Source: Silene noctiflora (taxonomy: Eukaryota > Streptophyta > Magnoliopsida > Caryophyllales > Caryophyllaceae). From it: a stretch of 64,000 nt of DNA. The notes beneath the pieces are model-generated. The model worked only from the letters and a program-made list of their open reading frames with translations, was not told where the DNA came from and ran no database searches. Position 1 is the first letter of the stretch; the number at the start of each line of letters is the position of its first letter. The stretch spans positions 75,185-139,184 of the forward strand of contig VHZZ01000216.1 in the NCBI GenBank assembly GCA_009801015.1, given 5' to 3'. Of this stretch, positions 1-9,483 are shown in pieces. Position numbers and translations under genes: made by a program.

Positions 1-2555
1 AATGATGTGGTGAGTTTAATGTCGATAAGTTATTAATTCTTTTGTCTCAGTCATTTATTTACCTTTTATAGTATTTTTTTTTTTTTTGAGTTTACTTTAT
101 AGTATTATTTAGAGTTTTTTTTTTTTGTTGAAAATTACCAAATATTTACCTCATTTTCATAAATAGTACCTAAAGTTGATATTTTTTAACTTTTGTCGAA
201 CATTACCAAATTGAAATTTCTGATCATATTAGACAAAATTCTAACTAGAAAACATTATTTTTGGCATATTACATACACTATTTACTATAGTTAACTACCG
301 TCAACCGTTTTGATTAGCTACTAACTTAGTTACTTCAATTTTTTTACAACAATTTTGACTAGTTTGGTTGAGATTATGGCTAATTTGGACGAAATGATGA
401 CTAATTTGATTGACATTTTGATTTGTTTGTCGGAAATTTAGTTGCAAAAACATTGTCTAATTTGCTCATTAATTTCAATTTAGTAGTGTTCGACAAAAAG
501 TATAAAATATAAGGTAATTTCTAGCAAAATTAAAAAACTTTAGATAGTACTTATGAAAATGAGGTAAATATTAGGTAGTTTTTGACAAAAAAACTCTATT
601 ATTTATGAGAACGTAGAAGAATTTTAATTAAAGGTAAACAAATAACTCGAATAGAGACAGTATAAGACGGTGTTATAGTGTTGTACTTCCTCCGTCCCAT
701 TTGTTTCTTTACGTTTGTTTTTTCGGCACTATTCATTAGTAAAAAGATTATTCGATTCAACTTATAATATATAACATAAAAAATAGTCACGTGAGATCTT
801 GTTTAAATTGTCTCACCGAGTAGATTAAGAATATCGGACTTTTATAATTTTTAATAACATGCAACTAAAGATATAGACTAAAGAAAACGTGCATTGACAT
901 ACATGTATAAAGCAAACGTAAAGAATTAAACGGAACGGAGAAAGTATGTCGGATACTAAAGTTTTGTGCATTGTTCAAAATTTCAGGTATCAGTGTTAGC
1001 ACCTAACATACCAGCCATGTATGAGATGCATTTCGCGGTACCCATGGCCGGAGCTATCCTAAACACGGTGAACTCCATGCTTGACGCGAGCTCTATTAAA
1101 ACCATTCTCTTACATTCCGAGGCTAAGATTGTATTTGTCGATCATGAGTACGTATCCAAGGCTTGTGACGCCTTTACCCTTATCAAAAACGACCCACAAA
1201 ACAGGAACTTCAAACTACCCTCTGTTATTGTTATTAATGAAATCGGTTACCCTCCGTATAATAACGAGTTTGGTTCGGGTGTACGCGATTTTGTTAATGA
1301 ATCGTCCATCCCTTTGTCCAATATCGACTATCACCCGTTAAACCTTGAGAATAGTCACAAATTGGACTACGAACAACTTATTTTGTTAGGGAATTCGGAG
1401 TTCATTGAACCAAAGATTGTCGATGAGTGGGACCCAATTGCGTTAAATTACACGTCGGGTACAACATCGGCACCAAAAGGGGTCGTTTATAGTCACCGTG
1501 GCGCGTACTTGAGTACCCTAAGCATGATTTTAGCTTGGGAGATGGGGACTGAACCGGTTTACCTGTGGTCATTACCTATGTTTCATTGCAATGGATGGAC
1601 TCTCACTTGGGGGATTGCGGCCCGAGGTGGGACCAATATATGTATCCGTAAGACGACTGCGTCCGAAATTTACAATAGCATTGCATTACATGGTGTGACA
1701 CACATGTGTTGCGCGCCTATTGTGTTCAACATGATTCGTGAAGCAAAACATGTTGAACTGAGGTCGAAGGTTCAAGTCCTGACAGGTGGGGCCCCTCCAC
1801 CGGCCACACTTTTGGAGGAGATGGAGGGGCTTGGGTTCAATGTGGTACACGCTTTTGGGCTCACTGAGGCCACAGGGCCCGCGTTAGTGTGCGAGTGGCA
1901 AACCAAGTGGGATAATTTACCGCGAGAGGATAAGTCACGGTTAAAAGCTAGGCAAGGGATTAGTGTACTAACCGTGGAGGATATGGACGTGAAGGACATA
2001 AATTCAAATGAAAGTGTTGCACGCGACGGTAAAACAAGGGGTGAAATTCTAATTCGCGGTAGTGGTATTATGAAAGGATACTTCAAAGACGAGAATGGAA
2101 CGTCGAAAGCATTTGAGGGCGGGTGGTTCCACACGGGTGACGTGGGCGTAATTCATCCTGATGGTTATGTAGAAATTAAGGATAGGTTGAAAGACGTAAT
2201 TATATCAGGTGGCGAGAATATTAGTAGTGTGGAGTTGGAAGGAGTGATTTTCCGACACTCGGAAGTGGCTGAGGTGGCGGTTGTGGCTATGCCCCACCCG
2301 CGGTGGGGAGAAAGCCCTTGCGCTTTCGTGGTTAAGAAGTCACAAAGTAAGAATGTGACGGAGCAAGATATTCTAACACATTGTCGGAGCAACCTTACAC
2401 ATTACATGGTACCGAAGAAGGTTGTGTTTCTGAAAGACCTACCAAAGACTTCAACCGGTAAGGTTCAAAAGCCGATATTAAGAGCCATTGCAAAGAAGTT
2501 TGAGGTACAAAGTTCCGAAAATCAGAATCAAACGACCCCCTTGTCACGGTTGTAG
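1..2555 (+). CDS. Acyl-activating enzyme (peroxisomal CoA ligase), copy 1, 5' end outside the window
   Basis: AMP-forming acyl/aryl-CoA ligase (ANL superfamily), expected to activate a carboxylic acid to its CoA thioester inside peroxisomes. Bases 1-9 are the last three codons of exon 1 (Asn-Asp-Val), matching copy 2. The intron runs 10-986 and exon 2 is 987-2555 (522 codons plus stop). Exon 2 carries the phosphate-binding motif YTSGTTSAPKG (coding from 1449), the motif GGENISSVELEG, a C-terminal catalytic-lysine region STGKVQK, and ends in SRL, a peroxisomal targeting signal type 1. The Met codon at 966 lies in the intron and is not the start; the real start is upstream of the window. The family includes plant AAE1, BZO1 and cinnamate/benzoate-CoA ligases, so the exact substrate cannot be told. 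From 997 to 2512 it is identical to copy 2. The intron is swollen to 977 bp by three MITEs; in copy 2 it is 178 bp. Confidence 0.9.
34..662. mobile_element. Stowaway-like MITE in intron of CoA ligase copy 1, split by another MITE
   Basis: The ends are inverted copies of each other: CAGTCATTTATTTACCTTTT near 49 and, reverse-complemented, GAGTTATTTGTTTACCTTTA near 645. TA dinucleotides sit at both borders (34-35 and 661-662), as expected for Tc1/mariner-derived Stowaway elements. It is the same type as the element at 36299-36392. A second element (112-596) is inserted in its middle. Copy 2 of the gene has no insertion at the matching intron site. Confidence 0.7.
112..596. mobile_element. Mutator-type MITE nested in the Stowaway element
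   Basis: A 485-bp element with long terminal inverted repeats of about 65 bp, starting GAGTTTTTTT and sharing the block ATTTACCTCATTTTCATAA. It is flanked by a perfect 9-bp target duplication TATTATTTA at 103-111 and 597-605. The 9-bp duplication and long inverted ends indicate a non-autonomous Mutator-like element. No coding potential is seen. Confidence 0.85.
684..946. mobile_element. Stowaway MITE in intron of CoA ligase copy 1
   Basis: The left end reads CTTCCTCCGTCCCATTTGTT and the right end is its inverted, diverged copy (AAACGGAACGGAGAAAG). The borders are TA duplications at 684-685 and 945-946. Copy 2 of the gene carries the empty site: GTTGTATGT lies directly joined near 9740. The insertion therefore happened after the gene duplication. 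Confidence 0.85.
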
Positions 2556-3167
2556 ATTCGTAATTTAAACTCATATCTTAATTTATACTCATAGACATTG
2601 TAATTATCCTATATAAAATACTTATTTAAAGTAATTGTAGTAGATTTTAATGTTGTATTAAAACAATATTTGTGTGAAGTAATCGTGAATGACAAAATTG
2701 TTATTGATTCTCGGGTTGGTCGTATCCAAAACTTCGAATGTAACAAAACTAACCAAACAAAAACATACGCAAGATGTTCTGTAACCCGATAATGACTCGA
2801 CTCAACCATTGACACATCAATAAGTTAGCTTAATTATGATCTAAACTACATTAACTTTGGTATTGGACTTAAAATCTTATTTCGAAAACATAATAATTAG
2901 GGAGTCATGTGACAAGATTCACATGAGTTTTAAGACAAAACTCACTCAAGATTTTCAATAATTTATCATAGTCTTGATAAAGCCTTAAGATTGAGGGTTG
3001 AATATCAAAGACTTAACTTCAGACTCCTGTAAAATATTGACACAATTTAATTTATAAATACACCTTGTATATATATCAGAGTTAATTTAATAAAGTCACA
3101 TATTTTATTTACAAATTTCACTACAACTATTACTCTCTTAGGGTGTAAATTAAACCATCAAATCAGT
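2556..3167. other. 3' flank of CoA ligase copy 1
   Basis: Up to about 2815 this DNA aligns with the 3' flank of copy 2 (11429 to about 11680), with many substitutions and small indels. Shared blocks include TTCTCGGGTT and CTGTAACCCG. It marks the downstream limit of the tandem duplication. From 2816 to 3167 it is AT-rich DNA in which I recognise nothing. Confidence 0.6.
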
Positions 3168-3262
3168 GGTGGAGCTTAGGGTGGCTAGGAGGGACGCTCG
3201 CCCCCGACGATTGAGATTTTCAAAAATTATATTTTTTGAATTTTTTTCGAGTATAACTTATA
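3168..3262. mobile_element. Truncated hAT-type MITE end
   Basis: It starts CAGTGGTGGAGC and aligns with the reverse complement of the right half of the intact MITE at 38414-38585 (shared CTCGCCCCC-like and GATTGAG-like blocks, then a T-rich tract). Only one end is present. The sequence runs straight into the satellite array. Confidence 0.6.
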
Positions 3263-5240
3263 CCATTACCAGAACAAAATGTCTATAAATCATACAGACG
3301 GTTCTTCGAGTTAGATAAAGTAGCCACAATAATTTTGAAAATCAACAAAGGACATTTGAAGGTGCTGGGTACGCGATAAACGAGTTTCTGACAAAATTAG
3401 GTACTCCTTAAAAATAGATGAATACTAATTAATTAGGGCTGAATATCGAATATGGTAACTCATGAAGCGACCTCACACACGTGGTGGAAAAACTGGGAGG
3501 AAAAGAGACATGACCCCGTATGACCACCCAAACGGCTCAAATTTAAGTATACTACACGATTTTCGGAATTTCAGGGTCTCGAAACAAAAATGTCCGTAAA
3601 TCATACGGATGGTTTCTCGGGTCAGATGAAGCAGCCACAAAATTTTGGAGAAGCAACAAAGGACATTTGACTGTGCCGATATGCGATAAATTAGTCTCGG
3701 ACGAAAATCGGGAACTCTTTAAAAATAGCTGAATACTTATTATTTAGGGCTGAAATCGAATACGGTAACTGATGAATGAATCTCGGGCACGTGGTAGAAA
3801 AATTGAGAAAAAAAGTAACATAAAATGCTACGACCTCCAAAATGGCTCAAATTAAAGTGTATAATAAACGATTTTCGTAATTTTAGGGTTTCAGCACAAA
3901 AATGCCTGTAAATCACACACAAGGTACCTCTGGGCAGATGAAACAACCACACAAATTTTTAGAAGCAACAAAGGACATTTGCAGGTCCCCGTACGCGATA
4001 AACGAGTTTGAGATGAAAATTACGTATTCCATAAAAATAGATGAATACTTGTTATTTAGGTCCTGAAATCGAATACGGTAACACTCATGAAACTACCTCA
4101 GACACGTGGTAGAAATCTGGGAGTAAAAAAAACATGGCCCGGTACAAGTCCCAAACGGCTCAAATCTAATTGTATAATACACGGTTTTCGAGATTTTACG
4201 GTCCCGGAATAAAAATGTCCGTAAATCATACGGAGGGTTCCTCGGATCAGATAAAGCAGCCACACAAATTTTGAGAAACAACAGAGGACATTTGAGAGTG
4301 CCGATACGCTATAAACGAGTCTCGGATGAAAATCATGTACACCTTAAAAATAGAAAAATACTTCTTATTTAGGGCTAAAAATCGAATACGGTAACTCATG
4401 AATCGACTCTAGACACGTGGTAGGAAAATTAGGAGGAAAATAAACATGACCCGATACGACCTCCCAAACGGCTCAAATTTAAATGTTAATACACGATTTT
4501 TGTAATTTTCGAGTCTCGGAATAAAAATGTCTGTAAATCATATGAACGGTTCATCGGGGCAGATAAAGCAGCCACACAAATTTTGGGAAGCAACAAATGA
4601 CATTTGAGGGTGCCGGTACACAATAAACGAGTTAGTCGAAAATCATGTGTTACTTAAAAATGGAAGAATACTCTTTATTTAGGGCTGAAAATCGAATACA
4701 ATAACTCATTAAGCAACCCCAAACACGTGGTAAAAAAATTGGGAGGAAAAGAAACATGACCTGATACGACCCCCAAATGGCTTAAATTTAAGTGTATAAT
4801 ACACGGTTTTCGGGATTTTAGGGTCCTGGAATAAAAATGTCTGAAAATCCTACGGACGGTTCATCGGGTAATATAAAGCGACTGCACAAATTTTGAGAAG
4901 CAACAGAGGACATTTGAGGATGCCGGTATGCGATAAACGAGTCTCGAACGAAAATTTGGTATTCCTTAAAAATAGATGATAACTTGTTATTTAGGGCTGA
5001 AATCGAATACTGTAACTCATGAAGCAACCCGGGACCACGTGGTGGAAAAATTGGAAGGAAAACAAATATGACCCTTTAACTCACAAATTTTGAGAAGTAA
5101 CAAATTTTGAGAAGTAACAAAGAGCATTTCAGGGTGTGGTACGCGATAAACGAGTCTCGGACGAAAATCAAGTACTCTTTAAAAATAAATGAATACTTTT
5201 TAAGTAAGGTTGAAAATCGAATACGGTAAGTCAACAAGCC
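3263..5240. repeat. Satellite array 1, about 310-bp units
   Basis: A tandem array of roughly six units. The landmark GGTAACTCATGAA recurs at 3454, 3764, 4077, 4390, about 4700 and about 5011 (spacing 310-313 bp), then at 5225 after a shortened unit. Each unit also contains an ACACGTGGT-AAAAA block, a CAAACGGCTCAAAT block, a GTCCGTAAATCATAC block and a GACATTTGAGGGTGCCGGTA block. Neighbouring units differ at many positions, so the array is old. The same family forms the larger array at 38991-46228 in the same orientation. Weak open frames that recur in each unit are by-products of the repeat. The unit length is close to subtelomeric satellites described from Silene, but I cannot compare sequences. 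Confidence 0.9.
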
Positions 5241-5384
5241 AAACCATTTGTCCAAGTCAGCACATTAATGGAGTAGGTCACGGTTTAGAATCATTTATTA
5301 ATGTCAGCAATATACGAGTACATTCACGAAAAGAAGGAGTATAAAATAAAAATTGGAAAAATATAAGGATATATAAGAGAAAAA

Positions 5385-5690
5385 CCTTTTTTTTTTTTTT
5401 TTTTTTTTTTACATAATGCAGTTAGTGATTATTTAGACGAAATAGATGTTTTTAAATATCAAACATGAAAATAGTTAGTTCTACTTTAGACAAATTAGAT
5501 ATTTTAAAATAATAAAAATGAAAATTATTAGTGTTCAATTTAGACAAATTATATATTATTAAAACATGGAAATAGTTGGTGTTACTCTAGAAAAATTAGA
5601 TATTTTAAAACATCAAAAATGGAAATAATTAGTGTTTAATTAAAACAAATTAGATATTTTAAACCATCAAACATGCAAGTGACATTATCC
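5385..5690. repeat. Poly-T tract followed by a ~54-bp minisatellite
   Basis: A run of about 25 T residues ends near 5411. About five imperfect repeats of 49-54 bp follow, each with a core like TTTAGACAAATTAGATATTTT and then CAT(C)AAAAATGGAAATA. They start near 5431, 5483, 5537, 5586 and 5640. The last repeat runs into a fragment of the Mutator-type MITE at 5673. Confidence 0.75.
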
Positions 5691-5744
5691 ATGGGGTAAT
5701 GTATTGCTTTGACGGATAGTGTCCGTCACAAGCAAGACGCTTTG
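5673..5744. mobile_element. Partial copy of the GCTTTG-ended Mutator-type MITE
   Basis: It holds an internal block (GCAAGTGACATTATCCAT) and the terminal block GTCCGTCACAAGCAAGACGC ending TTTG at 5744, as in the full copies at 7443 and 8606. A 20-bp direct repeat, GGTAATGTATTGCTTTGACG, lies at 5695-5714 and again at 5756-5775, so part of the copy was rearranged or duplicated locally. Confidence 0.65.
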
Positions 5745-5939
5745 ATTTTTGAGATGGTAATGTATTGCTTTGACGAGTTTTGTAAGATGATGAGTAATGC
5801 TGTTGTTGTTGCCAAATCTCGGTTAGGTTTAACTTCTTCCGTGTGTTAAATAACAACGGCGAATTTTTTTTTAAAAAAAAAAAAAAAGGTCAAAAATTTT
5901 GAAAAAAAAAAAAAGGTCAGAAATTTTGTCAGGATTTTG

Positions 5940-6060
5940 TGAGATGTACGTACATTATGAATATCAAACATTTATAATTTTAAGTAACGAGTAACAACGA
6001 TATAAACAAAAGAAAACGAGTATCTATATACATGTATATATAAAGTAAACGTAATTTGTT
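5940..6060. mobile_element. Decayed Stowaway MITE fragment
   Basis: Resembles the right half of the intron MITE at 684-946: the block AAAGAAAACG, then ATACATGTATA and TAAAGTAAACGTAA, appear in the same order. No intact end or TA border can be set. The rest of 5745-6445 is AT-rich DNA with nothing else recognised. Confidence 0.5.
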
Positions 6061-6445
6061 ATACAAGTTTTTGTGAAAATCTTATTATACAATGATGAAT
6101 ATCATATAGACTTTGGACTAAGTTTTTCAACATAACACGTTATCATTCTAATTAGGAAATATTATTTTCGTAGTTGCTCTTTTATGAACGAGTTCTAATC
6201 GTTTATGGACTCTTTGTTAAAACATTTCCCTACCTTACCCTTCCTTTAAAAACCAAAAAATAAATTCCCCTTCCTCTCAAAATTAATAAATCCTCAACAA
6301 ATTACTCAATTATGAAATCTAAATTCTTATATTGATTACCTAATTGTCACTTCATTAACTAGACTTTAATCTTGTTTATTTCAAGTTAAATAGATAGAAG
6401 ATGCAAATCAAATGGAGAAAAGAGGAGAGACAAAAATTAATTAAT

Positions 6446-6630
6446 CAAAGCGTCTTGCTTGTGACGGACATTATCCGTCACAAGTTGAAGACGGATAGTG
6501 TCTTTCTCACAATAAAACAAGTGGGTGGGAAATGAAGCATCCATGTTTGGTGCCAACTGCATATTGTGAGAGTGGTACTGTCCGTCTTCAACTAGTGACG
6601 AATAGTGTCCGTCTTCAATTGAGTCGTGTT
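6446..6630. mobile_element. Mutator-type MITE copy (one end degraded)
   Basis: Starts CAAAGCGTCTTGCTTGTGAC, the terminal block of the family, then the repeated inner motif CGTCACAAGTTGAAGACGGA, a centre with AAGTGGGTGGGAAATGAAGC, and a diverged right end. No clear 9-bp duplication is seen. It is inverted relative to the copies at 7443 and 8606. Confidence 0.65.
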
Positions 6631-6673
6631 ATTCGTGGTTAAGATTTGACACGTCTCCATCATTTGTTTCTCT

Positions 6674-7110
6674 TGAGGTATTTTCCCGTGTGTAGGCATT
6701 GTCCTACATCGGTAGAAAAAGAGTGAAGGGTTTTTCTATTACTAATTGGTTTTAAGATGAAACTTCACTTGCTTGTGCATAGGATTAAACAAGTGGTATT
6801 AGAGCCAACGTTTTCGCTTGGGACCGCAAGGTGTGATATGGTGATATTGCTCGAGATGACGTGGAGGAGCCTGGTTGGCCCGGTACAGGGTAACATCGAG
6901 TGCAGAGTAGCGCAACTCGCCAAGTGATAGGGAGTTTCAGCACGCACACACATTAAAAGGGAGATTATTGAGGTCTTTCGTATATGTGTATAGGGGTATT
7001 GTCCTACATCGGTAGAAAAAGAGTAAAGGAACTAGTTTATAAATAATGAGTTGTTCGTCTTATCACTAATTAATTTTAAGATGAAACATCACGTACTTGT
7101 GGGCTGCTCT
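6674..7110 (+). mobile_element. TRIM-like miniature LTR retroelement (fossil)
   Basis: Two related terminal repeats start TGAGGT at 6674 and at 6969. Both contain the block ATTGTCCTACATCGGTAGAA and, further on, TTTTAAGATGAAAC. Directly after the first repeat, TGGTATTAGAGCC (about 6791) matches a primer-binding site for initiator Met tRNA. A purine-rich stretch near 6952 precedes the second repeat. The interior is under 200 bp and has no coding capacity, as in terminal-repeat retrotransposons in miniature. The repeats have diverged, so the insertion is old. The right border and target duplication are unclear. Confidence 0.65.
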
Positions 7111-7442
7111 TGCACCTATTTCTATAACTCAGTTGCGAAGAATCCAACAATTTCTTAAAATCATTAAATATATTTAATATTTAATTTAATGCTCTTAACT
7201 ATGCAACTACAAATAGTCTACCATCTCTCTAATATAGTATTAATTGAGATTAGAAATATACTTTATGACAAGAAAAATTCCAAATTACACCAAACATGTG
7301 TGGAAGTGTGGAACCATAGATTCATTTATCATTTATATACTTGATTTTGTATGCCTTATGCATCAAACTTATGCAAAAGCAACTATTGAATGCACGTTTA
7401 AATTGCAATAGGAAAATTGCAATAGGAGAGTAATTGATTTAA
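7111..7442. other. AT-rich spacer, nothing recognised
   Basis: AT-rich DNA between the TRIM-like element and the next MITE. I see no gene, no inverted ends and no tandem repeat in it. Confidence 0.5.
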
Positions 7443-7637
7443 CACAAATTCTCATTGAAGACGGGCACTCTCCGTCACAAGCTGAAGACGGATAGTTCTC
7501 TTCTCACAATATGCAAGTGACACCAAACATGGATGCTTCATTTCCCACCCATTTGTCCTCCCACTTGCTTTATTGTGAGAGACGCTATCCGTCTTCAACT
7601 TGTGATGGATAGTGTCCGTCACAAGTAAAACGCTTTG
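7443..7637. mobile_element. Mutator-type MITE, complete copy with 9-bp duplication
   Basis: A 195-bp element beginning CACAAATTCTCATTGAAGAC and ending AAACGCTTTG. The perfect 9-bp target duplication TTGATTTAA lies at 7434-7442 and 7638-7646. Sub-terminal inverted motifs (CCGTCACAAG, GAAGACGGATAG) can form a hairpin. It defines the borders of a family also found at 5673, 6446, 8606, 8940 and 34776. Confidence 0.88.
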
Positions 7638-7829
7638 TTGATTTAATTGCTTGAGCAGAAGAAGTCGACATGTGAACAATAAAGATGGTCGGTTTGACGA
7701 ATTTGTCTCGGAAGGAGAGGAAGGAGATGAAGAACGAGGTTCAGATATATAATACTATATGTAATTTTTGTATTCGTATGCATGGAATTTAGTATTTAAT
7801 AATAGGAATATTTATAATAGTTGGGCCTC

Positions 7830-7990
7830 AACCATCATCTTAAGGTTTTGTTGAGATGGTTCATCTATCATGGTATCAGAGCCAGTGTAACCGAAGGTCA
7901 CGGATTCGAATCCTGACAACCTCAAAACTCCTCAAAAACTCACGAAGTGGAACCTTAGCACATGGTATGGTACGGGGGAGTCTGTGCCAA
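7830..7990 (+). repeat. tRNA-like / primer-site relic of a retroelement
   Basis: Contains ATGGTATCAGAGCCAGTG (near 7868), which resembles an initiator-tRNA primer-binding site, and a downstream GGATTCGAATCC that resembles a pol III B box. The order is common in plant retroelement or SINE relics. No cloverleaf can be folded around it, so it is not called a tRNA gene. The flanking DNA at 7647-7829 and 7991-8605 has no gene that I can support. Confidence 0.4.
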
Positions 7991-8605
7991 TATATTGGCA
8001 TCCATTCTAATGAGATTTTAAGGAGAAATAGAAAGAGGGTTGAATTACAAATTTGGTGTGTGTTTCGCTCTCAAATACCATTGTTTTTGTCCATAAAAAT
8101 AGAAGCATCGATTTGTCTTCTGTTTCTTGAAAACTACTTTTGATAAATTAAACTTAAAAAATAGAAACTCAATTTAAGCAAACTAGATCAAACCTGCTCT
8201 TAGTTATACTTTAATTGCTACAATGAAAAGTTAAAGGGTTCTAATTACCACTTTTGCGTTTTTCAATTATCAAGGGTACGAGGGTATGATTCGAAATTTC
8301 GGGAGAGAGGAATTGAAACCTAAAGAAACATAAGGATATAATTTATTTTTGTTTTAATTTCCGGTGACGTGGATTGGATCGTTATTCGACCTAGTTTTTG
8401 GTTTAATAGTCAAACATTTAAATGTTAGGAAAATGATATATAAAGCCCTAAAGCGTAAACCCCAACCACCTTATCCTTGATTTCACACCTTCCATGATAT
8501 TTCAAAGCCTTTTTAATTGTCAATGTTAATTATTCTACAACAAGAAAACTATAAAATTCAAAACTAAGATGTGATGGGTAATATGTCCACCACACTAATA
8601 TCTTA

Positions 8606-8782
8606 CACAAATTCTCATTGAAGGCGGTCACTATCCGTCATAAACTGAAGACGGATAGTGCCCCTCTCACAATATGCAAGTGACACTATCCATTTATCTC
8701 CTACTTGCCCTCTCACTTGCATTATTGTGAGAGGGACACTATCCGTCTTCAGCTTGTGATCCGTAACAAGCAAGACGCTTTG
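8606..8782. mobile_element. Mutator-type MITE, complete copy with 9-bp duplication
   Basis: A 177-bp element with the same ends as the 7443 copy (CACAAATTCTCATTGAAG at the left, GCAAGACGCTTTG at the right). The perfect 9-bp duplication AATATCTTA lies at 8597-8605 and 8783-8791. Internal blocks TATTGTGAGAGGGACACTAT and ACGGATAGTG are shared with the 34776 copy. Confidence 0.88.
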
Positions 8783-8939
8783 AATATCTTATTTGTCAAG
8801 TTTTCCTCCTCTCCATTTACTAAAAGAAATAGATGATCAATTTCCTCTCACAAAATAATAAAATATTTCATTTCTCTTGCCATTTCCTTCTCAATTATTA
8901 TTCGGTATTACCTGAATTATTAGATTGTCATTGAATTTA

Positions 8940-8987
8940 CAAAGCGTCTTGCTTGTGACGGGCACTATCCGTCAATGAGAATTTGTG
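8940..8987. mobile_element. 48-bp minimal copy of the same Mutator-type MITE
   Basis: Only the two termini remain, joined at a shared CTATCCGTC: it begins CAAAGCGTCTTGCTTGTGAC and ends AATGAGAATTTGTG. It is still flanked by a perfect 9-bp duplication TTGAATTTA (8931-8939 and 8988-8996). The orientation is opposite to the copies at 7443 and 8606. Confidence 0.85.
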
Positions 8988-9207
8988 TTGAATTTAAGCT
9001 TTAGCGTTGAAAGAAAATCTACCCTTTATTTCTTTTAGAAAATAGAAAGAATCATTAATTATTGTGATAGTAATTTCCATATTTTTTCCATGTAATTTTC
9101 CAAATCCTTTTATTAATAGTTGAATATGGACTTGACTTGTAACAACATTTTTGACCATTAGTCTTTTAGTCCATTATTAGTCCATAATCTTTGAGGAATT
9201 AGTTGTC

Positions 9208-9220
9208 TATATATATATAG
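9208..9220 (+). promoter_or_regulatory. TATA box candidate of CoA ligase copy 2
   Basis: A TATATATATATAG stretch lies about 265 bp upstream of the ATG at 9484. If used, transcription would start near 9250 and the leader would contain the Stowaway element at 9304-9456. This is inferred from sequence only. Confidence 0.45.
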
Positions 9221-9303
9221 AACATAGATTTGCTAGCTTACCACAACTAAATCCCTTTAATCTTCTCTTTTTTTTTTTCTTTACCATATATTTCTTATCT
9301 TTA

Positions 9304-9456
9304 TAATCCGTTTGTCTCGATTATTTGTTATCTATTATTTTTACATGCCCACTTGTCTATTTCAGGTATTCACTTGCCTACTTGTCTAAAACTTACTAAA
9401 TATAGAAATACACTCCAAAGTGGAAATAAATAACAATTGATCGGGACGGGAAGATA
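9304..9456. mobile_element. Stowaway MITE in the leader/promoter of CoA ligase copy 2
   Basis: The left end is ATCCGTTTGTCTCGATTATT; the right end, reverse-complemented, is TCTTCCCGTCCCGATCAATT. TA dinucleotides occur at both borders. The right border is only 27 bp upstream of the start codon, so the element probably forms part of the 5' UTR. Confidence 0.75.
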
Positions 9457-9483
9457 ATTTTTTGTAAAACAACAAAAAAAAAA

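Noticed and set aside
966-986. In-frame ATG at 966 as the start of a 529-aa CoA ligase
   Set aside because: It lies before the AG acceptor at 985-986, inside the intron. Copy 2 shows a true exon 1 with the missing N-terminal domain, and bases 1-9 are the end of that exon in copy 1.
1772-2392. Minus-strand open frames inside exon 2 of both CoA ligase copies
   Set aside because: They mirror the sense coding sequence, are identical in both copies because exon 2 is identical, and have no recognisable domain.
1-2555. Copy 1 of the CoA ligase as a pseudogene lacking its N-terminus
   Set aside because: The lack is due to the window edge. The exon 1 end, splice sites and the full exon 2 frame are intact.
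7868-7925. A tRNA gene
   Set aside because: The TATCAGAGCC and GGATTCGAATCC motifs are present, but no acceptor stem or cloverleaf can be formed around them.
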